From Halopseudomonas pachastrellae (lineage in GTDB: Bacteria > Pseudomonadota > Gammaproteobacteria > Pseudomonadales > Pseudomonadaceae): a DNA stretch of 64,000 nucleotides. Both the position numbers and the translations under genes were made by a program. The notes under the pieces were generated by a model. That model saw only the letters and a list, made by a program, of their open reading frames with translations. It was not told the origin of the DNA and searched no databases. The stretch lies in the NCBI RefSeq assembly GCF_900114765.1, contig NZ_FOUD01000018.1:1-64000 (forward strand), given 5' to 3'. Below are positions 47,142 to 56,845 of the stretch, piece by piece; the first letter of the stretch is position 1; each line of letters starts with the position of its first letter.

Positions 47142-48096
47142 GGGCGGCCAACCTGCGCAGCGTCTCATCCCACATAGAGCCCGGCTCAGCCTGCACTTGC
47201 AGCGCTTCGCCATCGGCCAGCGTCACCGCCAGCGAGCGCGCATGCAAGAACAGCCGCTTGCCGCCCAGCTCGCGCAGCTCCCGGGAAAAGTCATCGTCAC
47301 CGTATTTAGGATCACCCCCAATCGGGTGACCGGCGTACTTTGCGTGCACACGAATCTGATGGGTGCGCCCGGTAATGGGCCGCGCCTCAACCAGGGTGGC
47401 GCGCTCACCAAAGCGCTGCAGCACACTGAACTCGGTCAGGCTTTCCTTACCGGCCGGATCAACCTCTACCATGCGCTCACCGGAGCGCAGGTTGTTTTTC
47501 TGCAATGGCGCATGCACTTTCTTCGTCGCCCCCGGCCAGCGCCCGCGCACCAGCGCCCAGTAGCGCTTATTCACCCCGTCACCGCGCAGCGCAGCATGCA
47601 GGTGACGCAACACGCTGCGCTTCTTGGCGATCATCAGGCAGCCGGAGGTATCGCGATCAAGCCGGTGCACCAGCTCCAACTGAGGGCAATCAGGACGCAA
47701 CTGACGCATCGCCTCAATCACCCCAAAATGCAGACCACTGCCACCGTGCACTGCCAGCCCGGCCGGCTTGTTGACCACGATCAAGCCCTTGTCCTCGAAC
47801 AGAATATTCTGCTCAAGCGCATTCAAAATGCCCTGCCCCACCAGCACCGGCTCATCCGGCGCCGGCAGACGAACCGGGGGAATGCGCAACTGATCACCCG
47901 CCTGCAAGCGGTAATCGGGCTTGACTCGCCCCTTGTTCACCCGCACCTCGCCCTTGCGCAGAATGCGGTAGACGAGGGTTTTGGGCGCGCCCTTGAGGCG
48001 CGTAATCAAGTAATTATCGATCCGCTGCCCCGCCTGATCGGCGGAGATGTGATCGAACTGAACCTGGGCGGGAAGGTCTGGAGCGGTGTTTTTCAT
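47131..48096 (-). CDS. rluC: 23S rRNA pseudouridine synthase RluC
   Basis: RluC makes pseudouridines at 955, 2504 and 2580 (E. coli numbering) of 23S rRNA. The 321-residue protein has an S4 domain at the N-terminus ([15 protein letters not shown]) and the catalytic Asp in [14 protein letters not shown]. The ATG at 48096 aligns with the usual RluC start; a frame 12 codons longer is possible. It is divergent from rne, whose promoter lies 28 bases upstream of this start. Confidence 0.95.
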   Translation of the reverse strand: MKNTAPDLPAQVQFDHISADQAGQRIDNYLITRLKGAPKTLVYRILRKGEVRVNKGRVKPDYRLQAGDQLRIPPVRLPAPDEPVLVGQGILNALEQNILFEDKGLIVVNKPAGLAVHGGSGLHFGVIEAMRQLRPDCPQLELVHRLDRDTSGCLMIAKKRSVLRHLHAALRGDGVNKRYWALVRGRWPGATKKVHAPLQKNNLRSGERMVEVDPAGKESLTEFSVLQRFGERATLVEARPITGRTHQIRVHAKYAGHPIGGDPKYGDDDFSRELRELGGKRLFLHARSLAVTLADGEALQVQAEPGSMWDETLRRLAAHVD

Positions 48097-48123
48097 CGGC
48101 GCATCATACAATTTTTCATGCAA

Positions 48124-48152
48124 TTGAAGCACTTAAAAAATGCTGCTATAGT
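48124..48152 (+). promoter_or_regulatory. Sigma-70 promoter of rne
   Basis: TTGAAG (48124-48129) and TATAGT (48147-48152) are separated by 17 bases. The expected transcript start near 48159 gives rne a leader of about 614 nt. Long regulated leaders are the rule for RNase E genes. Confidence 0.7.
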
Positions 48153-48158
48153 CCGGCG

Positions 48159-48772
48159 AGCTGCCGATTCTGCAGCCGGGGAACTCAGGCTAGACAACGG
48201 CCTGCCACCCCCAGAAACAACCACACGGCGGCCTGACGCAGCAAGCAGAACTCAAAACGTCGACAGGCCCTGTGTTTGACCGACTGGGCGCCCACGGGCG
48301 ACCAGAACATTAACCCGCTCCCGTTCAATGTACGGAGCGGCACCCGATTCAGATGGGTAAGTGTTTAGGTGGAGATGCACAGCTTCAGGATCATGTGACG
48401 AGCGTAGACACTTGCCAACAAGCATGTCCCCGTCCCCAGTCCAGCTGATTCCTCCCCAAGGATTCCCTGCAATAGCGCCACGGCGCGCAGGCAATACGGC
48501 CCGACGGCCTCCGCAGACCTTGCGTAGACGCCCCAGGACCCATCCGGCAGCTCATCCGCTGCCGCGCCCCGCCAGACCGCACGGCAGGGAGTCCCGAAGC
48601 AGTTTCTCTGTATGCAGTAGCAGTAACAGACAGAACTGTCGCCACTCAGGTGGCGATGTGAACTCTGCATCTCGGCTTGGCCGATGACAGAAACACACCT
48701 GACACCTAACTGAAGAGTCGCAGGTGCCGTGCCCGTGTAGACCGGATAGCTCTGGAAACACAACGGTACTTC
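48159..48772 (+). promoter_or_regulatory. Long 5' leader of rne
   Basis: No protein-like frame is seen here; the reverse-strand frame that covers part of it continues antisense into rne and is Cys/Arg-biased. The stretch from the predicted start point to the rne ATG is about 614 nt. In enteric bacteria RNase E controls its own mRNA through such a leader, and a similar loop is likely. The upstream part contains short GC-rich inverted repeats (for example GGCGCCC/GGGCG near 48288), but I did not fold it. The ribosome site before the ATG is weak. Confidence 0.6.
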
Positions 48773-51700
48773 ATGAAAAGAATGCTCATTAACGCAACTC
48801 AACCCGAAGAGTTGCGTGTCGCCCTGGTAGACGGTCAACGCCTCTACGATCTGGACATCGAGTCCGGCGCCCGCGAGCAAAAAAAGGCCAACATCTATAA
48901 AGGCCGTATCACCCGCGTCGAACCCAGCCTGGAAGCCGCCTTTGTCGACTTCGGCTCCGAACGCCACGGTTTTCTCCCCCTCAAGGAAATCTCCCGCGAA
49001 TACTTCTCCAAGCAGGTTGAAGGCCGCGTCAACATCAAGGACGTTCTAAAAGAAGGCCAGGAAGTCATTGTCCAGGTCGACAAGGAAGAACGTGGCAACA
49101 AGGGCGCAGCCCTGACCACCTTTATCAGCCTGGCCGGTCGCTATCTGGTACTGATGCCGAACAACCCCCGTGCCGGCGGCATTTCTCGCCGCATCGAGGG
49201 CGAAGAGCGTAACGAGCTGCGCGAAGCCCTGAACAGCCTGAACGTACCGGCCGACATGGGCATGATCGTGCGCACCGCCGGCCTTGGCCGTAGCGCAGAA
49301 GAACTGCAATGGGACCTCGACTACCTGCTGCAACTCTGGGAAGCCATCAAGGGCGCCTCGGAAGAGCGCAAGGCCCCGTTCCTGATCTACCAGGAAAGCA
49401 ACGTCATCATCCGCGCCATCCGCGATTACCTGCGCCAGGACATCGGTGAAGTACTGATCGACAGCGAAGAGGTCAAGGAAGAAGCCCTGAGCTTCATCAG
49501 CCAGGTCATGCCGCAGTATGCGAGCAAGGTGAAGCTGTACGAAGACAGCGTACCGCTGTTCAACCGCTTCCAGATCGAGAGCCAGATCGAAACCGCCTTC
49601 GAGCGCGAAGTGAAACTGCCGTCCGGCGGCTCCATCGTGATCGACCACACTGAAGCCCTGGTTTCCATCGACATCAACTCCGCCCGCGCAACCAAGGGTG
49701 GCGATATCGAAGAAACTGCGCTGCAGACCAACCTGGAAGCAGCCGAAGAGATAGCTCGCCAACTGCGCCTGCGCGACATCGGCGGCCTGATCGTCATCGA
49801 CTTTATCGACATGACACCGGCCAAGAACCAGCGAGCCGTCGAAGAACGCGTACGTGAAAGCCTGGAAGCCGACCGCGCCCGCGTACAGGTTGGCCGCATC
49901 TCGCGCTTCGGCCTGCTGGAGATGTCCCGTCAGCGTCTGCGCCCGTCTCTGGGTGAGACCAGCGGTATCGTCTGCCCGCGCTGTAATGGCCGCGGCACCA
50001 TCCGCGACGTCGAGTCCCTGTCCCTGTCCGTGCTGCGCCTGATCGAAGAAGAAGCCCTGAAGGACCGCACCGCCGAAGTACGTGCCCACGTACCCGTACC
50101 GGTCGCCACCTTCTTGCTCAACGAAAAGCGCGACGCCCTGGCCAAGACCGAAGCCCGCACCCGCGTACGCGTGCTGGTCCTGCCCAACCCGCATATGGAC
50201 ACCCCGCACTTTGACGTGCAGCGCCTGCGTGACGATCACGAATCGGTCCTCAACGGCGAGTCCAGCTACACCGCCACCGCTGCTGTCGAAGTGGAAGAAC
50301 CCGCTCCGGTCAGCCAGACCCGCGCCATCGTGCGTCAGGAAGCAGCCGTCAAGGCACTCTCCCCTGCCCGCCCGGCACCGACTCCGCCGGCACCGGTCGA
50401 AGCTGTGCAAGCCGCTCAACCGAACCTGTTCAAGGGTCTGATCAAGAGCCTGGTAGGCCTGTTCGCCAGCGAACAGCCGGCTGCAGAGCAAGCCGAGAAG
50501 CCGGAACAAAGCGACAGCAACGAGCGCAAGCGTGAGCGCAATCCGCGTAACGCCGACGAGCGCCGCAACAACCGCAACCGTCGCCAGCGCGGTGAGCGCG
50601 GTGAGCGCAACGATCGTGGCAACCGCCAGGAAGGTGACCGCAAGGCACAAGGCGCCAAGCCCGAACAGCGCAGCGAGAACGACGCCAGCGAAGCCCGCAA
50701 GAACGAAGCCGGCAACACTCGCCGCCGTCGTCGCCCGGCTGACGCCGAACAGCGCGCCAACCGCGAGGACGATAGCCAGAACCGTCAGCCACGTGAGCAA
50801 CGCGAGCGCCGCGCCCCGCAACCGCGCGCAGAAGAAGCCGAGCAAAACGATGAGCTGAACAACCTGCAGGCCACCGCTGACGAAGCCCAAGACAACGCAG
50901 CCGAGGGTAACGAAGGCGAGCGTCCCAAGCGCCGTTCACGCAGCAGCCAGCGTCGTCGCAACAACCGTCGTCGTCCGCAGGCCGAAGGCGCTCAGCAAGA
51001 AGGTGACAACAGCGAAGCCGGCACCACCGCCGTCGCCGCAGCCGTTGCCACCGCTGCCGACGCCCCCAGCAGCGATGCAGCAGTAACCACTGCAGTCGAC
51101 GCCGATGCTGAGACCGTCACCGACGTGCAAACACCGGTTGAAGCGGGCCTGACCGAAGCTGCCAGCAAGCTGGAAGCCTCCATCGAGACCGCCGTCGAGG
51201 CCTTCACCCAAGCCCAGCCGGTTGACAAGTCCGACAGCGAAGAGCAGCCGCAGGCCGCTACCGAGGCAGCGACTGACGATGCTCAAGGCGAAGCGTCTGG
51301 CGAGCAAACCGAGCAGGCAGAAGCCCGCCCGTCCCGCCGTGAGCGTGGCGAGCGCAACCGCCGTCCGCGCCGCGAGCGCAATGGCAACCGCGCCGAGGAC
51401 ACTGCAGAGCAGTCCGAGCAGCCTGCAGAGACACCTGCTACTGCAGCTGTAGCAGAGCAAAGCGCCGAAGCAGCGACCGATAGCGCGCAAGCCGAGCCAG
51501 CTCCGGCAGAGCAAGCGCCCGCAGAAGCAGCGCCTGCTGCCGCGCCCGTCGCAGAAGCCGCTGTAGCCGCAGCCGAGCCAGCTCCAGAGCAGCCCGCCGC
51601 AGCGCCTGAGGCAGAGCAGCCTGCGCCGGCTGAAGCGCAAGACGCCGCCATTCCGGCACTGACTGAAAGCGGCCGCGCCTATAACGACCCGCGCGAAATC

Positions 51701-52090
51701 CGCAAACGTCAGCTTGAGGCCAAGCGCCAGGCCGAAGAAGCCGCCCTGGCAGCACAAAGCGAGACAGCTCCGGCCGCCGAGCCTGCTGCAGCCGAGTCGG
51801 TCGTAGCGCAAGCAACTGCAGCCGAAGCTGAGCCCGCCAAGGCAGCAGAGACTGAAGCTCAGGTAGAGGTTGCACCTGCCACCCAACCGCAGCAGGCAGA
51901 CCTGCTGACGGAGCCGGCGGCAAGCGCAGAGCAGTCCATTGCCGAACCAGCCGCAGCTGAAGCCAAGGTCGAGGCTAGCACCGAGTCCGACACCGAAGCA
52001 GAAGCAGAGGCCACCGACGCCAAGGCAGAAAGCGAAGACAGCGAGCAGACCCGCAAGGAAACGCCCGCAGTCGACAGCGAAAAGCCCTGA
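48773..52090 (+). CDS. rne: Ribonuclease E
   Basis: RNase E is the main endoribonuclease for mRNA decay and rRNA/tRNA processing. The 1105-residue protein has an S1 RNA-binding domain (about 37-120). The catalytic Asp residues are in [11 protein letters not shown] (about 300) and VIDFIDM (about 343). The Zn-link is [12 protein letters not shown] near residue 404. An Arg-rich region lies at about 580-730 and again around 855-880. The C-terminal third is a low-complexity Ala/Glu/Pro/Gln tail, the scaffold for degradosome partners, and it varies strongly between species. The leader is long and a hairpin lies inside the first codons, which suggests autoregulation. Confidence 0.97.
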   Translation: MKRMLINATQPEELRVALVDGQRLYDLDIESGAREQKKANIYKGRITRVEPSLEAAFVDFGSERHGFLPLKEISREYFSKQVEGRVNIKDVLKEGQEVIVQVDKEERGNKGAALTTFISLAGRYLVLMPNNPRAGGISRRIEGEERNELREALNSLNVPADMGMIVRTAGLGRSAEELQWDLDYLLQLWEAIKGASEERKAPFLIYQESNVIIRAIRDYLRQDIGEVLIDSEEVKEEALSFISQVMPQYASKVKLYEDSVPLFNRFQIESQIETAFEREVKLPSGGSIVIDHTEALVSIDINSARATKGGDIEETALQTNLEAAEEIARQLRLRDIGGLIVIDFIDMTPAKNQRAVEERVRESLEADRARVQVGRISRFGLLEMSRQRLRPSLGETSGIVCPRCNGRGTIRDVESLSLSVLRLIEEEALKDRTAEVRAHVPVPVATFLLNEKRDALAKTEARTRVRVLVLPNPHMDTPHFDVQRLRDDHESVLNGESSYTATAAVEVEEPAPVSQTRAIVRQEAAVKALSPARPAPTPPAPVEAVQAAQPNLFKGLIKSLVGLFASEQPAAEQAEKPEQSDSNERKRERNPRNADERRNNRNRRQRGERGERNDRGNRQEGDRKAQGAKPEQRSENDASEARKNEAGNTRRRRRPADAEQRANREDDSQNRQPREQRERRAPQPRAEEAEQNDELNNLQATADEAQDNAAEGNEGERPKRRSRSSQRRRNNRRRPQAEGAQQEGDNSEAGTTAVAAAVATAADAPSSDAAVTTAVDADAETVTDVQTPVEAGLTEAASKLEASIETAVEAFTQAQPVDKSDSEEQPQAATEAATDDAQGEASGEQTEQAEARPSRRERGERNRRPRRERNGNRAEDTAEQSEQPAETPATAAVAEQSAEAATDSAQAEPAPAEQAPAEAAPAAAPVAEAAVAAAEPAPEQPAAAPEAEQPAPAEAQDAAIPALTESGRAYNDPREIRKRQLEAKRQAEEAALAAQSETAPAAEPAAAESVVAQATAAEAEPAKAAETEAQVEVAPATQPQQADLLTEPAASAEQSIAEPAAAEAKVEASTESDTEAEAEATDAKAESEDSEQTRKETPAVDSEKP
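48792..48817 (+). promoter_or_regulatory. Hairpin in the first codons of rne
   Basis: ACGCAACTC and GAGTTGCGT form a perfect 9-bp stem with an 8-base loop, 20 bases inside the coding sequence. From memory the E. coli rne gene has a nearly identical stem at the same codons. That would be more conservation than the protein sequence requires. Confidence 0.45.
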
Positions 52091-52102
52091 CGGGTAGCAA
52101 CT

Positions 52103-52135
52103 AAAAAGGGGATGCCGATCGGCATCCCCTTTTTT
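52103..52135 (+). terminator. Rho-independent terminator of rne
   Basis: AAAAAGGGGATGCC and GGCATCCCCTTTTT form a perfect 14-bp inverted repeat around GATC, 13 bases after the rne stop, with a T-run. The symmetry lets it work for murB on the other strand too. Confidence 0.9.
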
Positions 52136-52200
52136 GTACCCACGCCCCACAAAAAAGAGCGGCGCATGCGCCGGGCTTTTACCTTCAGTCCACCCACACC

Positions 52201-53232
52201 CTATGGCAGAGCGGCAGCCCCAACCACCGGCGGCTCCTGCTCCAGCTCAACACCATAACGTGTCAGCACATCGGCACGAATGCGCGCTGCAAGCGCCAGA
52301 ATCTGCGCACCGGTTGCGCCACCATGGTTGACCAGCACCAGTGCCTGCTCGCTATGCACGCCGGCTGCACCATCGCGAAAGCCCTTCCAGCCAGCCTGAT
52401 CAATTAGCCAGGCCGCTGCCAACTTCACCCCACCGCCCGCCTGAGCGTATTGCGGCATGGATGGAAACCGCTCCGCGAGCCGCTGCGCCTGATCAACCGG
52501 CACCACCGGGTTTTTGAAAAAGCTGCCCGCATTGGGCAATGTCAACGGATCGGGCAGCTTGCTTTGCCGAATGCGCATAACCAGCGCGGCTACCACGCGC
52601 GCATCGGCGGCCTGCAGGCCCGTCGCTCGCCAGGCCTCAGCCAGCGGCGCGTAGTCCACAGCCAGGCGCGGCCGCCGCCATAACCGCAGGCGTACCCGCA
52701 GAATGACGTAGCGACCAGCCTCGCGTTTGAAGCGGCTATCACGATAAGCAAAGTCGCATTGCCCGCGATCAAACCAGCACAGCTCGCCGGTCTGCCGATC
52801 CAGCGCCTGCACACTATCAAGACAGTCACAGAGCTCGACGCCGTAAGCACCAATGTTCTGCACTGGCGCCGCGCCGACAGTGCCGGGGATCAGAGCCAGG
52901 TTTTCAATCCCGCTCAACCCCAAGTCCAGCGCCCAACAAACCAGCTGGTGCCAGCTCTCGCCTGCTTCAGCCTCGATCAGCACCTGCTCGCGGCCACGCG
53001 ACAGCACTCGCCGCCCGCGACTGGCGACGCGCACAACCAGGCCGGTCACGGGCCCGGCCAGGATCATATTGCTGCCACCACCGAGCAGCGTCACCTGCCA
53101 GCCCTCACGCTCGGCCAGCAATAGCGCCTCACGCAGCTGCGCATCAGTCTCGGCTTGCACAAAATGCGCTGCCGGGGCAGCCAACGCCATCGTGTTGAAG
53201 GGCTTCAGATCGACCCCGTTTCGCAGCAGCAT
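52201..53232 (-). CDS. murB: UDP-N-acetylenolpyruvoylglucosamine reductase MurB
   Basis: MurB is the FAD enzyme that makes UDP-MurNAc. The 343-residue protein has the FAD site LLGGGSNMILAG, GTVGAAPVQNIGAYG, and the catalytic Ser in PNAGSFFKNP. It is of the long (type I, E. coli-like) form. Its ATG overlaps the phosphatase stop as TGATG. It is the last gene of the exbB-exbD-lpxK-trm112-kdsB-ptp-murB operon. Confidence 0.96.
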   Translation of the reverse strand: MLLRNGVDLKPFNTMALAAPAAHFVQAETDAQLREALLLAEREGWQVTLLGGGSNMILAGPVTGLVVRVASRGRRVLSRGREQVLIEAEAGESWHQLVCWALDLGLSGIENLALIPGTVGAAPVQNIGAYGVELCDCLDSVQALDRQTGELCWFDRGQCDFAYRDSRFKREAGRYVILRVRLRLWRRPRLAVDYAPLAEAWRATGLQAADARVVAALVMRIRQSKLPDPLTLPNAGSFFKNPVVPVDQAQRLAERFPSMPQYAQAGGGVKLAAAWLIDQAGWKGFRDGAAGVHSEQALVLVNHGGATGAQILALAARIRADVLTRYGVELEQEPPVVGAAALP

Positions 53233-53693
53233 CAGTGCCCGTGCTCCGCGAGCAGGGCATCGGAGGCAGCCTCAAGCATATCCAGCACCTGCTCAAAGCC
53301 TTGCTCACCACCAAAATACGGGTCGGGCACTTCCTGCGGCCAGCCCTCGACTCCAGCCATAAACAAACGCACCTGCGCCCGGCAATTGGCCGGCGCACGC
53401 TGCAGCAGATTCGCCAGGTTGCTGCGATCCATGGCCAGGATCAGATCGTACTCATGGAAGTCACCATCACGGACCGCGCGAGCACGCTGGCCACTGATAT
53501 CGTAGCCGCGCCGGCGGGCTGCAGCCTGCGCCCGTCGATCCGGCGGCTCACCGGCGTGGTAGCCGCCTGTACCGGCCGAGTCGACCTGATAGGCGCGCTG
53601 CAGACCACGCTCGGCCAAACGCGCCTCGAACACACCCTGCGCACTGGGCGAACGGCAAATGTTACCCAGACAGACAAACAGCACCTGCTTCAT
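53232..53693 (-). CDS. Low-molecular-weight protein tyrosine phosphatase
   Basis: This cytoplasmic phosphatase of 153 residues has the C-x5-R-S signature in [14 protein letters not shown] at the N-terminus and the general-acid Asp in VPDPYFGGE. In P. aeruginosa the homologue lies at the same place between murB and kdsB. Its substrate is unknown. It overlaps kdsB by four bases (ATGA) and murB by one. Confidence 0.93.
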   Translation of the reverse strand: MKQVLFVCLGNICRSPSAQGVFEARLAERGLQRAYQVDSAGTGGYHAGEPPDRRAQAAARRRGYDISGQRARAVRDGDFHEYDLILAMDRSNLANLLQRAPANCRAQVRLFMAGVEGWPQEVPDPYFGGEQGFEQVLDMLEAASDALLAEHGH

Positions 53694-54448
53694 GCCGACT
53701 CCAGCAGCGCCCGTACACGGGCCAGATCCTCAGCGGTATCGACCCCTGCCGGCAGGCTCTCGCACGCGTCGGCAACACGAATGCGGGTACCAAACCAGAG
53801 AGCGCGCAGCTGCTCAAGACACTCGGCCGTTTCCAGCGGGCTCGCCGGCCAGCCGACGTAGGCATGCAGAAAGCTGACCTTGTACGCATAGATGCCGACG
53901 TGACGCCGAAAGGGAATCTGCTCAGGCAGCGGCGCCGGCCCATTGGCGAACTGATCGCGACACCAGGGCATCGGCGCACGACTGAAGTACAGGGCATAAC
54001 CCTGATGATCGGTCACCACCTTGACGGCATTCGGGTTGAACAGCGTTTCGCTGTCAGTGATCGGCTCAGCGAGTGTCGCGATGCCGGCATCACTGGCAGC
54101 CAGCAAATTGGCCGCCACCTGGTCGATGACCGCTGGCGGAATCAGCGGCTCATCACCCTGCACGTTGACCACGCAGGCGTCATCGGCCAGGCCGAGCTGA
54201 CTGACCACTTCCTGCAGGCGATCCGTACCGGAGGGGTGATCCTCACGCGTCAGCACCACTGCCGCACCAAAAGCCTGACAGGCCTCGACGATACGCGGGT
54301 CGTCGGTAGCCACGGTAACGCTGGCCGCCCCGCTCTTGCGCGCCTGCTCCCAGACGTGCTGAACCATCGGCTTGCCGGCAATCTGCTGCAGCGGCTTGCC
54401 TGGCAGGCGCGTGGAGGCGTAGCGGGCCGGAATAATCACATGGAACAT
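53690..54448 (-). CDS. kdsB: 3-deoxy-manno-octulosonate cytidylyltransferase KdsB
   Basis: KdsB activates Kdo with CTP for lipopolysaccharide. The 252-residue protein has the nucleotide motif [30 protein letters not shown] and RHVGIYAYK. It is 3 bases after the Trm112-like gene and overlaps the phosphatase gene. It works in the same pathway as lpxK two genes upstream. Confidence 0.97.
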   Translation of the reverse strand: MFHVIIPARYASTRLPGKPLQQIAGKPMVQHVWEQARKSGAASVTVATDDPRIVEACQAFGAAVVLTREDHPSGTDRLQEVVSQLGLADDACVVNVQGDEPLIPPAVIDQVAANLLAASDAGIATLAEPITDSETLFNPNAVKVVTDHQGYALYFSRAPMPWCRDQFANGPAPLPEQIPFRRHVGIYAYKVSFLHAYVGWPASPLETAECLEQLRALWFGTRIRVADACESLPAGVDTAEDLARVRALLESA

Positions 54449-54451
54449 GGC

Positions 54452-54637
54452 TTAGCCACCCAGCTTTTCGTCAGCATCCAGTGCGCGCGCTTCGGACTCC
54501 AGCATCACCGGGATACCGTCGCGCACCGGAAAGGCCAGCCCGTCTGCGCGGCACCAGAGTTCCTGTTTGTCATTGCTCAACACCAGCGGCCCCTTGCACA
54601 GAGGGCAAGCCAGTACGTCCATCAGTTTGGGATCCAT
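54452..54637 (-). CDS. Trm112 family small protein (YcaR type)
   Basis: This protein of 61 residues starts MDPKLMDVLACPLCKGPLVL, with a CxxC pair, then ELWCRADGLAFPVRDGIPVM. It matches the Trm112/YcaR family, which is typically encoded between lpxK and kdsB. Trm112 in other organisms activates methyltransferases; in Pseudomonas the role is not known. Confidence 0.92.
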   Translation of the reverse strand: MDPKLMDVLACPLCKGPLVLSNDKQELWCRADGLAFPVRDGIPVMLESEARALDADEKLGG

Positions 54638-54640
54638 CGA

Positions 54641-55666
54641 TCACTCCTGGATTGATTCGCAAGCCCTTTCGGGCGCAGGCAACAGCGCCAGCAGCGCTGT
54701 TGCAAAGTCATCGCTAAGCTGCGCATCGACACTCAGATACCACCAATTGTCGCGCGCAATCGCGGCACATTTGACCGCATCTTTCTCGGTCATCAGCAAC
54801 GGCTTGTTGGCTGGCAAAGGCGCCAGCACCTGCTCATCATAGCGGGCATGATCAGCAAAGATGTAGGTCTCGCATTCGAAGGCCAGCGTCTGCAGGGTGG
54901 CGAAAAAACGCTCGGGATTGCCAATGCCCGCCATCGCGGCCACCTGACGAGAGCCCGACCAGCGGTTAGCGGCAACCCGCTCACCGCTCACAAGGTTGAC
55001 CAGCACGCCAGGCGCCAGTTGCATCGCGTAGCCCTTGGGGCCGTCAGCGGTAGCGCCGTTACGCACTACCAGATCAACCGATTGCAGGCGCTCAGCCGGC
55101 TCACGCAGCGGCCCTTCGGGCAGACAGCGCCGGTTACCCAGGCCACGCTGCTGATCGAGCAAAACCAGCTCAACACTGCGGCCCAGGGCGTAATGCTGCA
55201 GACCATCGTCACTGATAATCAGGTCTACCCCTTCTTCCAGCAGCCGACGAGCGGCCGCCGGCCGGTCCGGGTCAATGACCAACGGCACCTGGCAGCGCTG
55301 CACAATCAGCAGCGGCTCGTCACCGGCAATAGCCGGCGCATCAGCTGGGGAGACAAACCAGGGGAATGAAGGTGGCGCGGCTCCGTAACCGCGACTGACC
55401 ACGCCGGGCCGGTAACCCTGACGTCGCAAAAACTCGACCAGCCAGACCACCATCGGCGTCTTGCCAGTCCCGCCGACGGTGATATTGCCCACCACAATCA
55501 GCGGCACCGGCGGCTGCCATTGGGCACGCTGTCCATCCAGATACTGCTGGCGACGCCGCACCACAACGCGGCGATACAGCGCAGACAGCGGACGCAGCAG
55601 CTTCAGCCAGCCAGCCCGACTGTACCAGGCGCGCAGCAGCCGCTGCTCCAGGGACGAACCGCTCAC
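54641..55666 (-). CDS. lpxK: Tetraacyldisaccharide 4'-kinase LpxK
   Basis: LpxK phosphorylates the lipid A disaccharide at the 4' position on the cytoplasmic face of the inner membrane. The 341-residue protein has the P-loop VVGNITVGGTGKTPMVVWL near residue 56 and DLIISDDGLQHYALGR. The start is GTG at 55664-55666, overlapping the exbD stop as GTGA. Confidence 0.96.
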   Translation of the reverse strand: MSGSSLEQRLLRAWYSRAGWLKLLRPLSALYRRVVVRRRQQYLDGQRAQWQPPVPLIVVGNITVGGTGKTPMVVWLVEFLRRQGYRPGVVSRGYGAAPPSFPWFVSPADAPAIAGDEPLLIVQRCQVPLVIDPDRPAAARRLLEEGVDLIISDDGLQHYALGRSVELVLLDQQRGLGNRRCLPEGPLREPAERLQSVDLVVRNGATADGPKGYAMQLAPGVLVNLVSGERVAANRWSGSRQVAAMAGIGNPERFFATLQTLAFECETYIFADHARYDEQVLAPLPANKPLLMTEKDAVKCAAIARDNWWYLSVDAQLSDDFATALLALLPAPERACESIQE

Positions 55667-56097
55667 TGCGTGGCGTCCGCCTCGATTTCACTGGTGGTCA
55701 GACGCAGCTTACTGAAGCCGAGCTGGCCGGCGGCGTCCATCGCGATGATGACGTACTGGTGCGGCGTTTGTGCGTCAGCGGTAATAATTACCGGCAACAG
55801 GGTATCCCCGCCGGATTCTCTGCGCAGCGCAGCTGTCAGGGTTTCCAGGTCCGAGCGCATCAGGGTTCGATCGTTCAGCGCCATCTCGCCGTTGGCGGCG
55901 ATGGTCAGCTCCAGTTGCTGGATGCTGCGATCTTCAACCCGCTGACCGGAAGCAGCCTGCGGCAGCTCCAGCTTGAGTTGAGTTTCTCGGGTAAAGGTGG
56001 TCGACACCATAAAGAAGATCAGCAGCAGAAACACCACATCAATCAACGGTGTCAGGTTGACGCTGACCTCTTCGATCTTCTGCCGGCGAAAGTTCAC
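55663..56097 (-). CDS. exbD: ExbD/TolR family proton-channel protein
   Basis: This 144-residue protein has a short cytoplasmic start (MNFRRQKIEEVSVNLTPLID), one membrane helix with the conserved Asp in NLTPLIDVVFLLLIFFMV, and a periplasmic domain. ExbD/TolR proteins energise outer-membrane processes together with ExbB/TolQ. The start is GTG at 56095-56097, two bases after the exbB stop. There is no tonB or tolA next to it, so which partner it drives is not known. Confidence 0.9.
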   Translation of the reverse strand: MNFRRQKIEEVSVNLTPLIDVVFLLLIFFMVSTTFTRETQLKLELPQAASGQRVEDRSIQQLELTIAANGEMALNDRTLMRSDLETLTAALRRESGGDTLLPVIITADAQTPHQYVIIAMDAAGQLGFSKLRLTTSEIEADATQ

Positions 56098-56099
56098 GC

Positions 56100-56768
56100 T
56101 CAGGCTCCCTTGCCACCGGCGGCAGCCAGCTTGCGGCCGTTGCCATTGCCGTTGAAGTCCACCTCACGGTTGCCCAGCACGACCTCTACCAGCTTAGTCG
56201 CCTCCTGCTCCATGGTGACCACCAGTTCATCAACACGGCGCACAAAGAAGCGATGGAAGAAGACCGCCGGAATGGCCACGGTCAGACCCGCAGCCGTGGT
56301 GATCAACGCCTTGGAAATACCACCGGCCAGTACGCCCGTGTTGCCGGTGCCCTGCACCATGATGGCGCCGAACACGTCAATCATGCCGATGACGGTACCC
56401 AGCAGACCCAGCAAAGGCGTGATCGCAGCGATGGTACCCAGGGTGTTGAGGTAGCGCTCCAGCTCATGCACCACCTTGCCGGCGGCTTCCTGGATGCACT
56501 CTTTCATGATGTCGCGGCCATGGCGCGAATTGGCCAGGCCTGCGGCGAGAATCTCGCCCAGTGGCGAATCGGCACGCAGCGACTTGAGTTTGGCTGCGTC
56601 CAGTTGACCATCCTTGACCCATTGCCAGACCTGACCGAGCAAACCTGCCGGTGCGACCCGCGCCGCGCGCAAGACCCACAAACGCTCAAAGACGATAGCC
56701 ACAGCAATGACTGACGACAGGATGATGGGCGCCATCAACCAACCGCCAGAACTGATCAATTCCCACAC
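56100..56768 (-). CDS. exbB: MotA/TolQ/ExbB family proton-channel protein
   Basis: The protein is 222 residues long if read from the GTG at 56768, which has GGAGGGA eight bases upstream and yields VWELISSGGWLMAPIILSSV, the usual start of this family. The frame extends further upstream without family features. Three membrane helices are visible, near 10-30, 120-140 and 160-180, with the conserved TPLLGLLGTVIGMI. It partners ExbD and is the first gene of the envelope operon. Confidence 0.9.
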   Translation of the reverse strand: MWELISSGGWLMAPIILSSVIAVAIVFERLWVLRAARVAPAGLLGQVWQWVKDGQLDAAKLKSLRADSPLGEILAAGLANSRHGRDIMKECIQEAAGKVVHELERYLNTLGTIAAITPLLGLLGTVIGMIDVFGAIMVQGTGNTGVLAGGISKALITTAAGLTVAIPAVFFHRFFVRRVDELVVTMEQEATKLVEVVLGNREVDFNGNGNGRKLAAAGGKGA

Positions 56769-56845
56769 AAGCGATCCCTCCCCAAAATGGTTGCCTACTC
56801 TAGCACAGGCTGCCGCCCTGTCGGCCGGCGAATAACCCTTCTTTA

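Noticed and set aside
48365-48967. Reverse-strand open frame of 200 codons across the rne leader and start
   Set aside because: Antisense to the S1 domain of RNase E at one end and Cys/Arg-rich at the other; no ribosome site.
49046-50890. Reverse-strand open frame of 614 codons inside rne
   Set aside because: It is fully antisense to the conserved catalytic core of RNase E and arises from its codon bias; the translation shows no domain.
50936-52150. Reverse-strand open frame of 404 codons in the rne 3' part
   Set aside because: Cys/Leu/Gly-rich translation mirrors the Ala/Glu/Gln repeats of the RNase E tail; it runs through the rne terminator and has no family features.
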